A DNA stretch of 27,781 nt from Thermoplasmata archaeon. Lineage in GTDB: Archaea > Thermoplasmatota > Thermoplasmata > Thermoplasmatales > Thermoplasmataceae. The position numbers were made by a program, and so were the translations under genes. Below, piece by piece: positions 1-6,570 of the stretch. The notes under the pieces are model-generated. The model was not told the DNA's origin. It ran no database searches and worked only from the letters and a program-made list of their open reading frames with translations. Positions within the stretch are counted from its first letter, which is position 1. Each line of letters begins with the position of its first letter. Location: NCBI GenBank assembly GCA_021801305.1, contig JAJYYD010000052.1, forward strand, positions 1 through 27,781, read 5' to 3'.

Positions 1-1
1 A

Positions 2-646
2 GTATACACCACCAGGCAGAATTACGGCATCATTTCATCATACAACCCGGAAATTATAGTCAGGGAGGTTGTGCCGGACAAACTGCCGCTGGACGAGATC
101 AGGAAACATAAATCAATACTGATTGGTCCGGGCATGGGCATTTCCGCTGAATACGAAAAATCAATCCTTTCACTTATAGCCTCATATGAGGGGGAAATTA
201 TTATTGATGCTGATGCCCTTAAAATGCTCTCTTCCCACAAAAATTCCATCATGGGAAAGAAAATTACGGTAACTCCCCATAAGCAGGAATTTCTGAGGTT
301 TTACGATGAAGACCCAACCAGGGAAAATGCGGAGGATCTCTCAAGGCACTACGGCTTCACCACTGTCCTGAAAGGATCAACAGACATAATAACGGACGGG
401 GTAAGCACAATTCTCACCGACGGTGGAAACAGCAGGATGACCATGGGTGGAACAGGAGATCTACTGGCGGGAATAATAAGTGGCCTGATTTCCAGGGGAA
501 TGACCAGGCTGAGGGCATGCTCAGCAGGCACTTTCATCAATAAAAAGGCTGCCGAGATTTCGTTCAACAGCAAGTCATATTTTTTTAGCGTAAAGGACAT
601 GATAGATGCAATACCCAAGGTCATGAAATTATATTATCAAGGGTAG
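2..646 (+). CDS. nnrD: ADP-dependent NAD(P)H-hydrate dehydratase, C-terminal part (5' truncated by window)
   Basis: The frame is open from base 2, so the gene begins before the window; the first residues seen are VYTTRQNYGI. The protein repairs damaged NAD(P)H hydrates by ADP-dependent dehydration in the cytoplasm. It has the YjeF C-terminal (ribokinase-like) signature: GPGMG in the nucleotide region, an IIDADALKML strand, TPHKQEF, LKGSTDIIT, and near the end the glycine-rich GGTGDLLAGIISGL, whose Asp is the family's catalytic base. About 214 residues are present. Many family members carry an N-terminal epimerase domain (NnrE), which would lie upstream and cannot be checked here. The stop is followed 67 bases later by the next gene on the same strand, which has its own promoter. 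The family assignment is firm; a fused epimerase is unknown. Confidence 0.93.
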   Translation, partial: VYTTRQNYGIISSYNPEIIVREVVPDKLPLDEIRKHKSILIGPGMGISAEYEKSILSLIASYEGEIIIDADALKMLSSHKNSIMGKKITVTPHKQEFLRFYDEDPTRENAEDLSRHYGFTTVLKGSTDIITDGVSTILTDGGNSRMTMGGTGDLLAGIISGLISRGMTRLRACSAGTFINKKAAEISFNSKSYFFSVKDMIDAIPKVMKLYYQG

Positions 647-673
647 AACGTGCGCAAATAACAGTAATGTCCG

Positions 674-690
674 GGAAAAACCTTTTAAAC
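674..690 (+). promoter_or_regulatory. Archaeal BRE/TATA promoter for the AMP-ligase-like gene
   Basis: A purine-rich stretch (GGGAAAAACC) is followed by TTTTAAAC at 683-690. The box centre is about 28 bp from the ATG at 714, so transcription probably starts at or very near the start codon and the mRNA would be leaderless. No Shine-Dalgarno sequence precedes the ATG, which agrees. Confidence 0.6.
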
Positions 691-713
691 ATATTATATC
701 TGCTATTTAAGGG

Positions 714-2384
714 ATGACGGAATCGGAAACAGTCGGGGAAAGCAATAAAAATACAGATGATCAGCAGTTTGATCATCTGGAGGAAACTTCGCAGTATTCC
801 ATCCTGAAGAAGATGGCAGGAGATCTGGAGAGTCATCCTGCAATAATATACAAGTCAAGATACATATCATTCCATAATCTTCTTTCAAGCATAGATTCAC
901 TGGCTTCATATATGGCGGGCATGGATCTGGTGAAAGGGGACAGAATAGCAATATTCCTTGAAAATTCTCCCCAGTTTATCATATCACTTTACGCAGCGAT
1001 GAAAATTGGAACAATTGCGGCCCCGATGGATCCGGACCTTTCAAATATTGAAATGCGGAATTCCATAAATTCCATAGGAGCCAAATGCATTATAATAAGC
1101 GATGTGGGGTTCACCAAGATATCTGGCCTGGCAAAGAACGGAATTAACGTTATAGTTGTGAGATACCAGGATTTCATGTCCTTTGAGAATGCAGTTGCCA
1201 GGACTTTTGAGAATCTGGGCGTTATAAGGCACATCCCATGGTCGAAAAACATTGTCAAATTTTCAGACACAATGTTCGAAGGGTCCAGGGAAGAGGCAGA
1301 TATTGATCTTTACCGGGATACCAGTATGCTGATACAGACTCCTTCCGTTTCGGGTGAACAGAGATTCGTGAAGATCACACCAATGAATTTGCAGGCAGCA
1401 ACTCAAAGTTTCAACAGCTGGTTCCCGGCATTTGAAAAACCACTTAAAGTTGCTTCTGCAGTTCCATTTTTTTCAGCATATTCCATGGTTCTTTCCATAT
1501 TCTTCACGTTTTCCAGGGGCTGGACTGCCATTATTGGAGACAAGCTGAACATAATCAGGGAGATTTCAGACTTTATGATTAAAAACGACCCCAACCTGGT
1601 AATTGGCAACTCATTTGTTGTGAAACTCGTCTCCGGGATAGAGAAAAAAACCAGGATAAAGAGGAGGAAAGTATCTCCCAGAATCATAATCAGTTCTCTG
1701 GGAAACATTCCGGGTGAAATTCTTCAGAAAACAGAAGAAGAACTGGGCTTTCATATTATTGAGGGATACAGCATTCCCGAAGCAACTGGGCTTACACATT
1801 TAAATGATTATGACAGGAACAACAGGCGCACAGGTTCAGTGGGGAAAGCACTTTCAATGGTCCGGTCTGAAATTGTGGATGAGATCACAACCCAGCCAAA
1901 ACAGTTCATGGAGGATGGGCAGCTCACAATCAGCGGTCCCCAGATCACGCTCGGATACTGGGGCCTTGATCAGGAAACAAAGGAAAGAATCAGGGATGGT
2001 TCCCTTCTCACAATGGATCTTGCACACAGGGATAAGGATTGTTACTATTATATTACCGGAAAACTAAACGACCAGATATATTCAGGAGGCATAATGATAT
2101 CACCAAGAGAGATAGAGGATGTACTTACACGGATTGATACCATAGGCGAGGCTGCAGTCATAGGACTCCCTGATAAATCCGGAAACGAAGTAATAAAAGC
2201 ATTTATATCGCCCGCCCAGGGAAAAACCGTATCTCTGGATAAGGTGATCAAAATTGTAGCTTCGAATCTTTCGCCAAACAAAATTCCAAGGGAATATGTC
2301 ATAAGGGAAGAGCTTCCAAAGACGCTGAATGGAAACATAATCCGGAGAATACTTAAGGAAGAGGAACTGGCAAAACAGAATTAA
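714..2384 (+). CDS. Divergent AMP-forming acyl-CoA synthetase/ligase-like protein lacking the A10 lysine
   Basis: This 556-residue protein has the layout of the ANL (acyl/aryl-CoA synthetase) superfamily: large N-domain, then a small C-domain from about residue 455. The landmarks are recognisable but altered. The P-loop, normally TSGTTGxPKGV, reads TPSVSGEQRFV at 209-219. The A5 region reads GYSIPEATGL (351-360). The A7/A8 region keeps Asp435 and reads GKLND (449-453), where GRxxD is usual. The C-terminal PKTxxGK motif reads PKTLNGN, so the adenylation lysine is Asn541. The first 30 residues are polar and outside the domain. ANL enzymes activate carboxylic acids as acyl-AMP and then form CoA thioesters. 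Loss of the lysine and of the P-loop threonines suggests impaired adenylation, so it may be a pseudoenzyme or act only on pre-formed adenylates. The substrate cannot be predicted. The gene has its own promoter and lies between nnrD and citrate synthase. Confidence 0.8.
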   Translation: MTESETVGESNKNTDDQQFDHLEETSQYSILKKMAGDLESHPAIIYKSRYISFHNLLSSIDSLASYMAGMDLVKGDRIAIFLENSPQFIISLYAAMKIGTIAAPMDPDLSNIEMRNSINSIGAKCIIISDVGFTKISGLAKNGINVIVVRYQDFMSFENAVARTFENLGVIRHIPWSKNIVKFSDTMFEGSREEADIDLYRDTSMLIQTPSVSGEQRFVKITPMNLQAATQSFNSWFPAFEKPLKVASAVPFFSAYSMVLSIFFTFSRGWTAIIGDKLNIIREISDFMIKNDPNLVIGNSFVVKLVSGIEKKTRIKRRKVSPRIIISSLGNIPGEILQKTEEELGFHIIEGYSIPEATGLTHLNDYDRNNRRTGSVGKALSMVRSEIVDEITTQPKQFMEDGQLTISGPQITLGYWGLDQETKERIRDGSLLTMDLAHRDKDCYYYITGKLNDQIYSGGIMISPREIEDVLTRIDTIGEAAVIGLPDKSGNEVIKAFISPAQGKTVSLDKVIKIVASNLSPNKIPREYVIREELPKTLNGNIIRRILKEEELAKQN

Positions 2385-2475
2385 ATGTTGATTTCAGCAG
2401 ATACCAGAACAAGAAAAACTTAGAAGGAAAATTGGAGAGGAGAGATTATTTAGAGTGGTTCTCAGGATAAATTCT

Positions 2476-2485
2476 GTTATAAAAG
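2476..2485 (+). promoter_or_regulatory. TATA box for citrate synthase
   Basis: GTTATAAAAG is centred about 46 bp before the ATG at 2527. This predicts transcription starting near 2506 and a short leader containing CCGGAGAT as a weak ribosome binding site. The preceding 90 bases after the ligase gene are A-rich and show no other feature. Confidence 0.5.
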
Positions 2486-2526
2486 TTAATTAATTTTAGT
2501 GCCATTCTAAACCGGAGATAATTATT

Positions 2527-3684
2527 ATGGCAGAAACAGTTGAACAGAAGCAGGAATTTTCACGAGGTCTTGAGGGCGTTATAGCTGCTGAGACCAAAAT
2601 AGGGTATGTGGACGGAATAAACGGAATTCTTGCATATAGGGGGTACGATATAGAGACATTGACAAACCAGTCAAATTATGAAGAGGTTTCCTATCTGCTG
2701 CTTTTCGGAAAACTTCCCTCTGAAAAGGAATACAGGGAATATATTTCGAAGCTTAAGAAGGAAATGTACATTGAAGACGATGTTTATGAATTAATCAGGA
2801 ATATATCAGGGACATCCCATCCAATGTCCTCCCTGAGAACAGTTGTATCATATATTGGGGGCAAGGACAAAACCAGCGTTGAACCTGATGTGGACCAGCA
2901 GAAGGAGATAGGTATAAAGTTAATAGCCAAAATGCCCACAGTAGTTGCAGCAATAAAGAGGGCAACAAGCGGGGAAGAATTCATAAAGCCTGATCCTGAG
3001 CTTTCATATGCTGCAAATTTCTTCTACCAGTCAGCCGGAAGAAAACCTGATACAGTTGAGGCAAAGATGCTGGACACCGCACTTATACTGCATGCAGATC
3101 ATGGTATGAACGCATCCACATTCTCAGCTATGCTTACCATATCCACTCTTTCAGATATGTACTCTGCAGTCACGTCTGCAATATCAACACTGAAGGGGCC
3201 ACTTCATGGTGGGGCAAATGAGAGAGCCCTGGCCCTCATACAGCAAACGGGATCACCGGACAACGCGGAGAAGGTTCTATCAGAGAAGATGGAGAAGAAA
3301 GAAAAGATCATGGGGTTCGGGCACAGGGTATACAAGGTATATGATCCAAGGGCAAAGATTCTGAAAGGTTATGCCGAATACGTAACAAGGAAAAACGGCC
3401 AGGAAAAACTCTTCCAAACTGCAACAAAAATTGAGGAACTGATGGTGAACAAGCTTGGAGAGAAAGGCATATTCCCCAATGTGGATTTCTATTCCGGGAT
3501 ACTGTATTATTCAATAGGCTTCCCCCCTGACGTTTTCACCCCGATATTCGCCGTGGGAAGAATTTCGGGATGGGTTGCCCGATCCTATGAATATGTACAG
3601 AACAACCGTATATTCAGGCCAAGAAGCAGGTATACAGGTGAAAAGGCACCGAGGAGATACGTTCCAATAAACGAAAGGAACTAA
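2527..3684 (+). CDS. gltA: Citrate synthase
   Basis: The enzyme condenses acetyl-CoA and oxaloacetate to citrate, the entry step of the TCA cycle. At 385 residues it matches the short archaeal/Gram-positive dimeric type. The catalytic triad is visible: His227 in GPLHGGANE, His266 in GFGHRVYK, and Asp320 in NVDFYSG. Further signatures are HADHGMNAS (189-197) with the substrate-binding His, and FAVGRISGW near the C-terminus, where the citrate-binding Arg lies. The sequence could also act as a 2-methylcitrate synthase, since the two activities are not separable by these motifs, but isocitrate dehydrogenase in the same window favours the TCA role. Nob1 follows 17 bases later on the same strand, so co-transcription is likely. 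Confidence 0.96.
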   Translation: MAETVEQKQEFSRGLEGVIAAETKIGYVDGINGILAYRGYDIETLTNQSNYEEVSYLLLFGKLPSEKEYREYISKLKKEMYIEDDVYELIRNISGTSHPMSSLRTVVSYIGGKDKTSVEPDVDQQKEIGIKLIAKMPTVVAAIKRATSGEEFIKPDPELSYAANFFYQSAGRKPDTVEAKMLDTALILHADHGMNASTFSAMLTISTLSDMYSAVTSAISTLKGPLHGGANERALALIQQTGSPDNAEKVLSEKMEKKEKIMGFGHRVYKVYDPRAKILKGYAEYVTRKNGQEKLFQTATKIEELMVNKLGEKGIFPNVDFYSGILYYSIGFPPDVFTPIFAVGRISGWVARSYEYVQNNRIFRPRSRYTGEKAPRRYVPINERN

Positions 3685-3701
3685 ACTCCAAAATTTACTC
3701 C

Positions 3702-4169
3702 ATGACCGTCTATATTCTTGACACAGGCGCAATAATATCTCGGAACATAAACCTCATTTCTGGAAATATCTGGGTTCCCGCATCTGTTTTAAGTGAGATC
3801 AGGAAGGGAAAACTTAAACGGAATATGGATCAGCTTTCCGAATATATATCGGTTATCACTCCTTCAGAAAATAACAAAAAAATTGTAAGGGAGGCAGCGG
3901 AAGCAACAGGTGACATAAAAGTTCTCAGCCAGACAGACTTAGATGTTCTCTCCTCAGCTCTTGAGCTTTCAGGAGTGATTGTGAGTGATGATTATGCCAT
4001 ACAGAATGTGGCTGGGAAGATGGGGATAGAATATATCGGTGTGGAGAAAGAGATCATAAAGAAACAGATTGAATGGCAGTTCAGGTGTACCGGATGCAGG
4101 AAAATCTACCCAAAATTTGTTCCTGTATGCGAAATATGTGGGCATCCTGTTAAACGCTTTCCGAAGTAA
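3702..4169 (+). CDS. nob1: rRNA maturation endonuclease Nob1 (PIN domain plus zinc ribbon)
   Basis: Nob1 cleaves the 3' end of pre-16S rRNA in late small-subunit maturation. The 155 residues comprise an N-terminal PIN nuclease domain and a C-terminal zinc ribbon. Acidic active-site candidates are Asp7 (YILDTGA), Glu32 (SEIR), Asp79/Asp81 (QTDLDVL) and Asp96/Asp97 (VSDDYAI). The ribbon cysteines are C129-x2-C132 and C143-x2-C146. Size and domain order match archaeal Nob1. The ATG lies 17 bases past the citrate synthase stop, with no clear promoter between, so it is probably the second gene of that transcript. Confidence 0.92.
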   Translation: MTVYILDTGAIISRNINLISGNIWVPASVLSEIRKGKLKRNMDQLSEYISVITPSENNKKIVREAAEATGDIKVLSQTDLDVLSSALELSGVIVSDDYAIQNVAGKMGIEYIGVEKEIIKKQIEWQFRCTGCRKIYPKFVPVCEICGHPVKRFPK

Positions 4170-4361
4170 CTCCATGGCAGGAACTTCTCGCATCATCAGT
4201 CCTTTCCATACAATCATCGATGTATGATCCCATGGGGGCTCGTGAAAGTCGTTTCCAGATATTTACCCAATCATTAAACCTGTAGATGGAAACACCGAAT
4301 TCACACCTTTTACAGAAATTTGCAGGGAAAGAAGTGGATTATTGCCAATTTAACTCTTTTC

Positions 4362-4670
4362 CTATTCAATTTTCACTTTTTTCAGGGTAATCCAGTCTAT
4401 TGGTTTTGGAGATTTTCCGTGGCATCCTTCATACATCTTAACAATCTTTTCATTAGCAAGCTCCTCTTTTAACAAAGCTTTGGGTTATACAGTGTTCAGT
4501 TTTGATTACCTGAAATCAATGCCAGATAAGTCATATATAATATAAATTAGTGAATCCTTCTTAAATGGATGCCTAAATGAGTAATCTGAAAAAGGAATAA
4601 CCAGTTCTTATGTTGAAATTCTCAACACAGGAATAATGCCAATCCTTTTAACCCATAGGGGAATTTTTGA
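4362..4670 (-). pseudogene. Possible decayed protein-coding remnant of unknown family
   Basis: One minus-strand frame reads as protein-like segments broken by three TAA codons (forward 4608-4610, 4506-4508, 4485-4487), ending at TAG (4362-4364). The segments include IPLWVKRIGIIPVLRIST, IPFSDYSFRHPFKKDSLIY and, most convincing, the C-terminal EEKIV-like part KIVKMYEGCHGKSPKPIDW followed by ITLKKVKIE. No start codon or promoter suits it and no family is recognised. Chance protein-likeness in AT-rich DNA cannot be excluded, so this is tentative. Confidence 0.3.
4641..4653 (+). promoter_or_regulatory. TATA-like element for the cyclase-family gene
   Basis: AATCCTTTTAACC is centred about 25 bp before the ATG at 4673, which predicts a leaderless or nearly leaderless mRNA. 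AGGGG at 4656-4660 lies between them and may serve as a weak ribosome binding site if transcription starts earlier. Confidence 0.4.
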
Positions 4671-4672
4671 TC

Positions 4673-5263
4673 ATGATAGATATATCTCTACCGTTGAGCC
4701 GGCAACTGATAAGTTATCCCGGTGATGCAAAATACGAGGAATATGAGTACTTTACCCATGAGAAGGATCATGTCCACATAATGAGGGTCATTATGGAAAC
4801 CCACTCAGGAACTCATTTTGATGCCCCATATCATATGCTCAAGGACGGAAAAAAAGCTAATGAGATACCACTTGAAAACTTCATGGGAAAAGCAACAGTG
4901 GTTGAGGTGAATGCACCAGCCATCTTGCCTGAACATCTTCCACCTACCCATGAAAACATCGTTTTATTCAAAACCCCAAACACGGATCATTACGATTCCT
5001 TCAAGAATGACTTCACCTATCTGAGTCTGGAAGCTGCAAAAAAACTTGTGGAAAGAAAGGTGAAGCTGGTTGGTATAGATTACCTGTCCATTGAAAAATT
5101 CGGCAGCAAGGATCCGGCTGTCCATAAACTGCTGATGCAGAATGGAATAATAATAGTGGAAGGCTTATACATGAAAAATGCAAAGGCGGGAACGTACGAT
5201 TTTCTCTGCCTCCCCCTGAACATGTCACAGGACGGGGCTCCATGCAGGGCGGTTCTCAGGTAA
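4673..5263 (+). CDS. Cyclase-family metal-dependent hydrolase (kynurenine formamidase-like)
   Basis: This 196-residue protein belongs to the cyclase/KynB family of metal-dependent amidohydrolases. The family metal-binding motif is complete: His44-SGTH48-F-Asp50-APY-His54. The later GIDYLSIEKF and GIIIVEGLYMKNAKAG segments also match the family, including the conserved Glu. Family members hydrolyse N-formylkynurenine, isatin or related amides, or act in polyketide cyclisation. No tryptophan-degradation genes are in the window, so the substrate is open. I chose ATG 4673 over the TTG two codons upstream because the promoter spacing fits. The stop is only 5 bases from the stop of the converging MFS gene. 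Confidence 0.82.
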   Translation: MIDISLPLSRQLISYPGDAKYEEYEYFTHEKDHVHIMRVIMETHSGTHFDAPYHMLKDGKKANEIPLENFMGKATVVEVNAPAILPEHLPPTHENIVLFKTPNTDHYDSFKNDFTYLSLEAAKKLVERKVKLVGIDYLSIEKFGSKDPAVHKLLMQNGIIIVEGLYMKNAKAGTYDFLCLPLNMSQDGAPCRAVLR

Positions 5264-5268
5264 TAAAA

Positions 5269-6474
5269 TCAGGCAGCTTGTGGCTTCTTGAAGGACATGT
5301 AGCCCCTTCCTGCAAAGAGTATAATCCCGCCAGCAATAACTGAAACTATAACGGCATAAATATAGGAATACTGGGCTCCAAATGTGTAAAAAACACCCAT
5401 GAGGAGGTTGCCGGTAAACAGGCCTATGCTTCTAGCCGAGGAAAGCTTGCCCATGCCTCCTCCCAATGATGCCGACGCCGACAGGACAGTAATAATGGTA
5501 GGCTCGAAAGTCTCAATGAATCCAACCGCAACGGCTATAACAGCACTGGAGACATAGAAACCAGTGATCCCTATGGAATATATTATGCTGATCACAAAGC
5601 CCAGAGATCCCAGCCCGGCAAGTATGTACCCTAGAAAACCGAGAGCCCTCATTTCGTTCCTGATAGTAAAACGCGAAAGGCTAAATCCTGTAAACGATGA
5701 AACGGCAAGGAATATTGTGTATGTTCCAACACCCAGAATTGGGCTGCTGGTATATTCAGATACGGTGAGTATGGGGAATCCCATGCTGTAAAAACTAAAT
5801 CCGAAAAGTGCTGTAGCTAACAGAACAGCACCAAACGCAAATTTCCTTTTACCTGCATCGACCTTTCTGTCTGTTTCAGCGCTTCTCTTCCTGTCCCTGG
5901 TCATGGCAACCAGTATTGTGGATATCACCAGGGGAACTATTGTAACCAGAAATATGAATCTGAACTCATAGTGATAAAAAAGCATTACCATAAGAAGTAT
6001 GGTTGCCACAATCCCTCCTCCAACATCTAACCCGTGAAGGAGCCCGAAAGATCTTGATCTGTTTGCATCAGATACAGATTTTGCGAAAAGTGTTCTTCTT
6101 GCGGGTGATCTGAGATTTCTCATCCACCAGCCGGTCGCAAAGGTTCCAACAGCTTCGAGTGGAACAATGGCAAACCCTGTAAAGGAAAGAATGGGTATGA
6201 AGGCATTCCCAAGTACCGAGATCTTTTTGTATCCGTACCTGTCAGCCATCTTCCCTCCAAAATATGCAAAAACAGATCCCACACCGTAATTAAGGGCTTC
6301 AGCAAAACCAAATATAATGACTGGCGCTCCCAGAACAAAAACAAGGAAGTAAGGCAGCCCTGCTATGACAAGCTGGTATCCCATGTCTGCAAAAAATGCT
6401 GAGAAAGAAATGAGGATCACATTTCTGTTGTAAATATGCCCTCCGACCTCACTGTTCTTTTCATCTTCATTCAT
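5269..6474 (-). CDS. Major facilitator superfamily transporter
   Basis: A 401-residue polytopic membrane protein of typical MFS length with about 12 hydrophobic segments. The loop between segments 2 and 3 carries the MFS signature GGKMADRYGYKK (73-84), a form of G-x3-D-R-x-G-R/K. Central residues around 190-205 form the expected charged cytoplasmic loop (MTRDRKRSAETDRK) between the two six-helix halves. The short N-terminus is acidic and hydrophilic, as expected for a cytoplasmic end. The substrate cannot be read from the sequence. It lies downstream of the ETF gene on the same strand but has its own TATA-like element and a perfect palindrome upstream, so separate regulation is likely. Confidence 0.88.
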   Translation of the reverse strand: MNEDEKNSEVGGHIYNRNVILISFSAFFADMGYQLVIAGLPYFLVFVLGAPVIIFGFAEALNYGVGSVFAYFGGKMADRYGYKKISVLGNAFIPILSFTGFAIVPLEAVGTFATGWWMRNLRSPARRTLFAKSVSDANRSRSFGLLHGLDVGGGIVATILLMVMLFYHYEFRFIFLVTIVPLVISTILVAMTRDRKRSAETDRKVDAGKRKFAFGAVLLATALFGFSFYSMGFPILTVSEYTSSPILGVGTYTIFLAVSSFTGFSLSRFTIRNEMRALGFLGYILAGLGSLGFVISIIYSIGITGFYVSSAVIAVAVGFIETFEPTIITVLSASASLGGGMGKLSSARSIGLFTGNLLMGVFYTFGAQYSYIYAVIVSVIAGGIILFAGRGYMSFKKPQAA

Positions 6475-6505
6475 ATGTTTGAACTCCTCTGTTTCTCCCT
6501 CCTTG

Positions 6506-6513
6506 ATTTAAAT
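6506..6513 (-). promoter_or_regulatory. TATA box for the MFS gene
   Basis: ATTTAAAT lies about 35 bp before the start codon at 6474, predicting a transcript start near 6484 and a leader of about ten bases. It sits between the ETF stop and the MFS start. Confidence 0.45.
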
Positions 6514-6530
6514 GTGTTCTCATTTCTTCA

Positions 6531-6545
6531 CTGATCCAGGATCAG
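6531..6545. promoter_or_regulatory. Perfect 15-bp palindrome upstream of the MFS promoter
   Basis: CTGATCCAGGATCAG has 7-bp arms around a single central base. It lies 18 bp upstream of the MFS TATA box and 26 bp past the ETF stop. With a one-base centre it is better suited to a dimeric regulator than to an RNA hairpin, though a terminator role for ETF cannot be excluded. A second small palindrome, CCTCTGAGG, lies at about 6559-6567. Confidence 0.4.
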
Positions 6546-6570
6546 CCAGATCAATTTGGCCTCTGAGGTT

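Larger units (their letters stand above)
4170..4672. other. 503-bp stretch without an intact gene
   Basis: No full-length gene, tRNA or repeat is seen between nob1 and the cyclase-family gene. The right half holds a possible decayed minus-strand reading frame (listed separately) and a very AT-rich segment around 4531-4547 that looks like a TATA element but has no good gene 25 bp away. The left half has an open minus-strand frame (4150-4338) without a start codon. The true promoter of the downstream gene is close to its ATG. Confidence 0.5.

Noticed and set aside
4150..4338. 62-codon minus-strand open stretch with a CxxC (FCKRCEFGVS...)
   Set aside because: It has no usable start codon near its beginning and overlaps the 3' end of nob1; too weak to call a gene or a separate pseudogene.
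4531..4547. Strong TATA-like run (CATATATAATATAAAT)
   Set aside because: Only a seven-codon frame begins within a sensible distance; the cyclase gene has a better placed element at 4641-4653. The run may simply be AT-rich decay.
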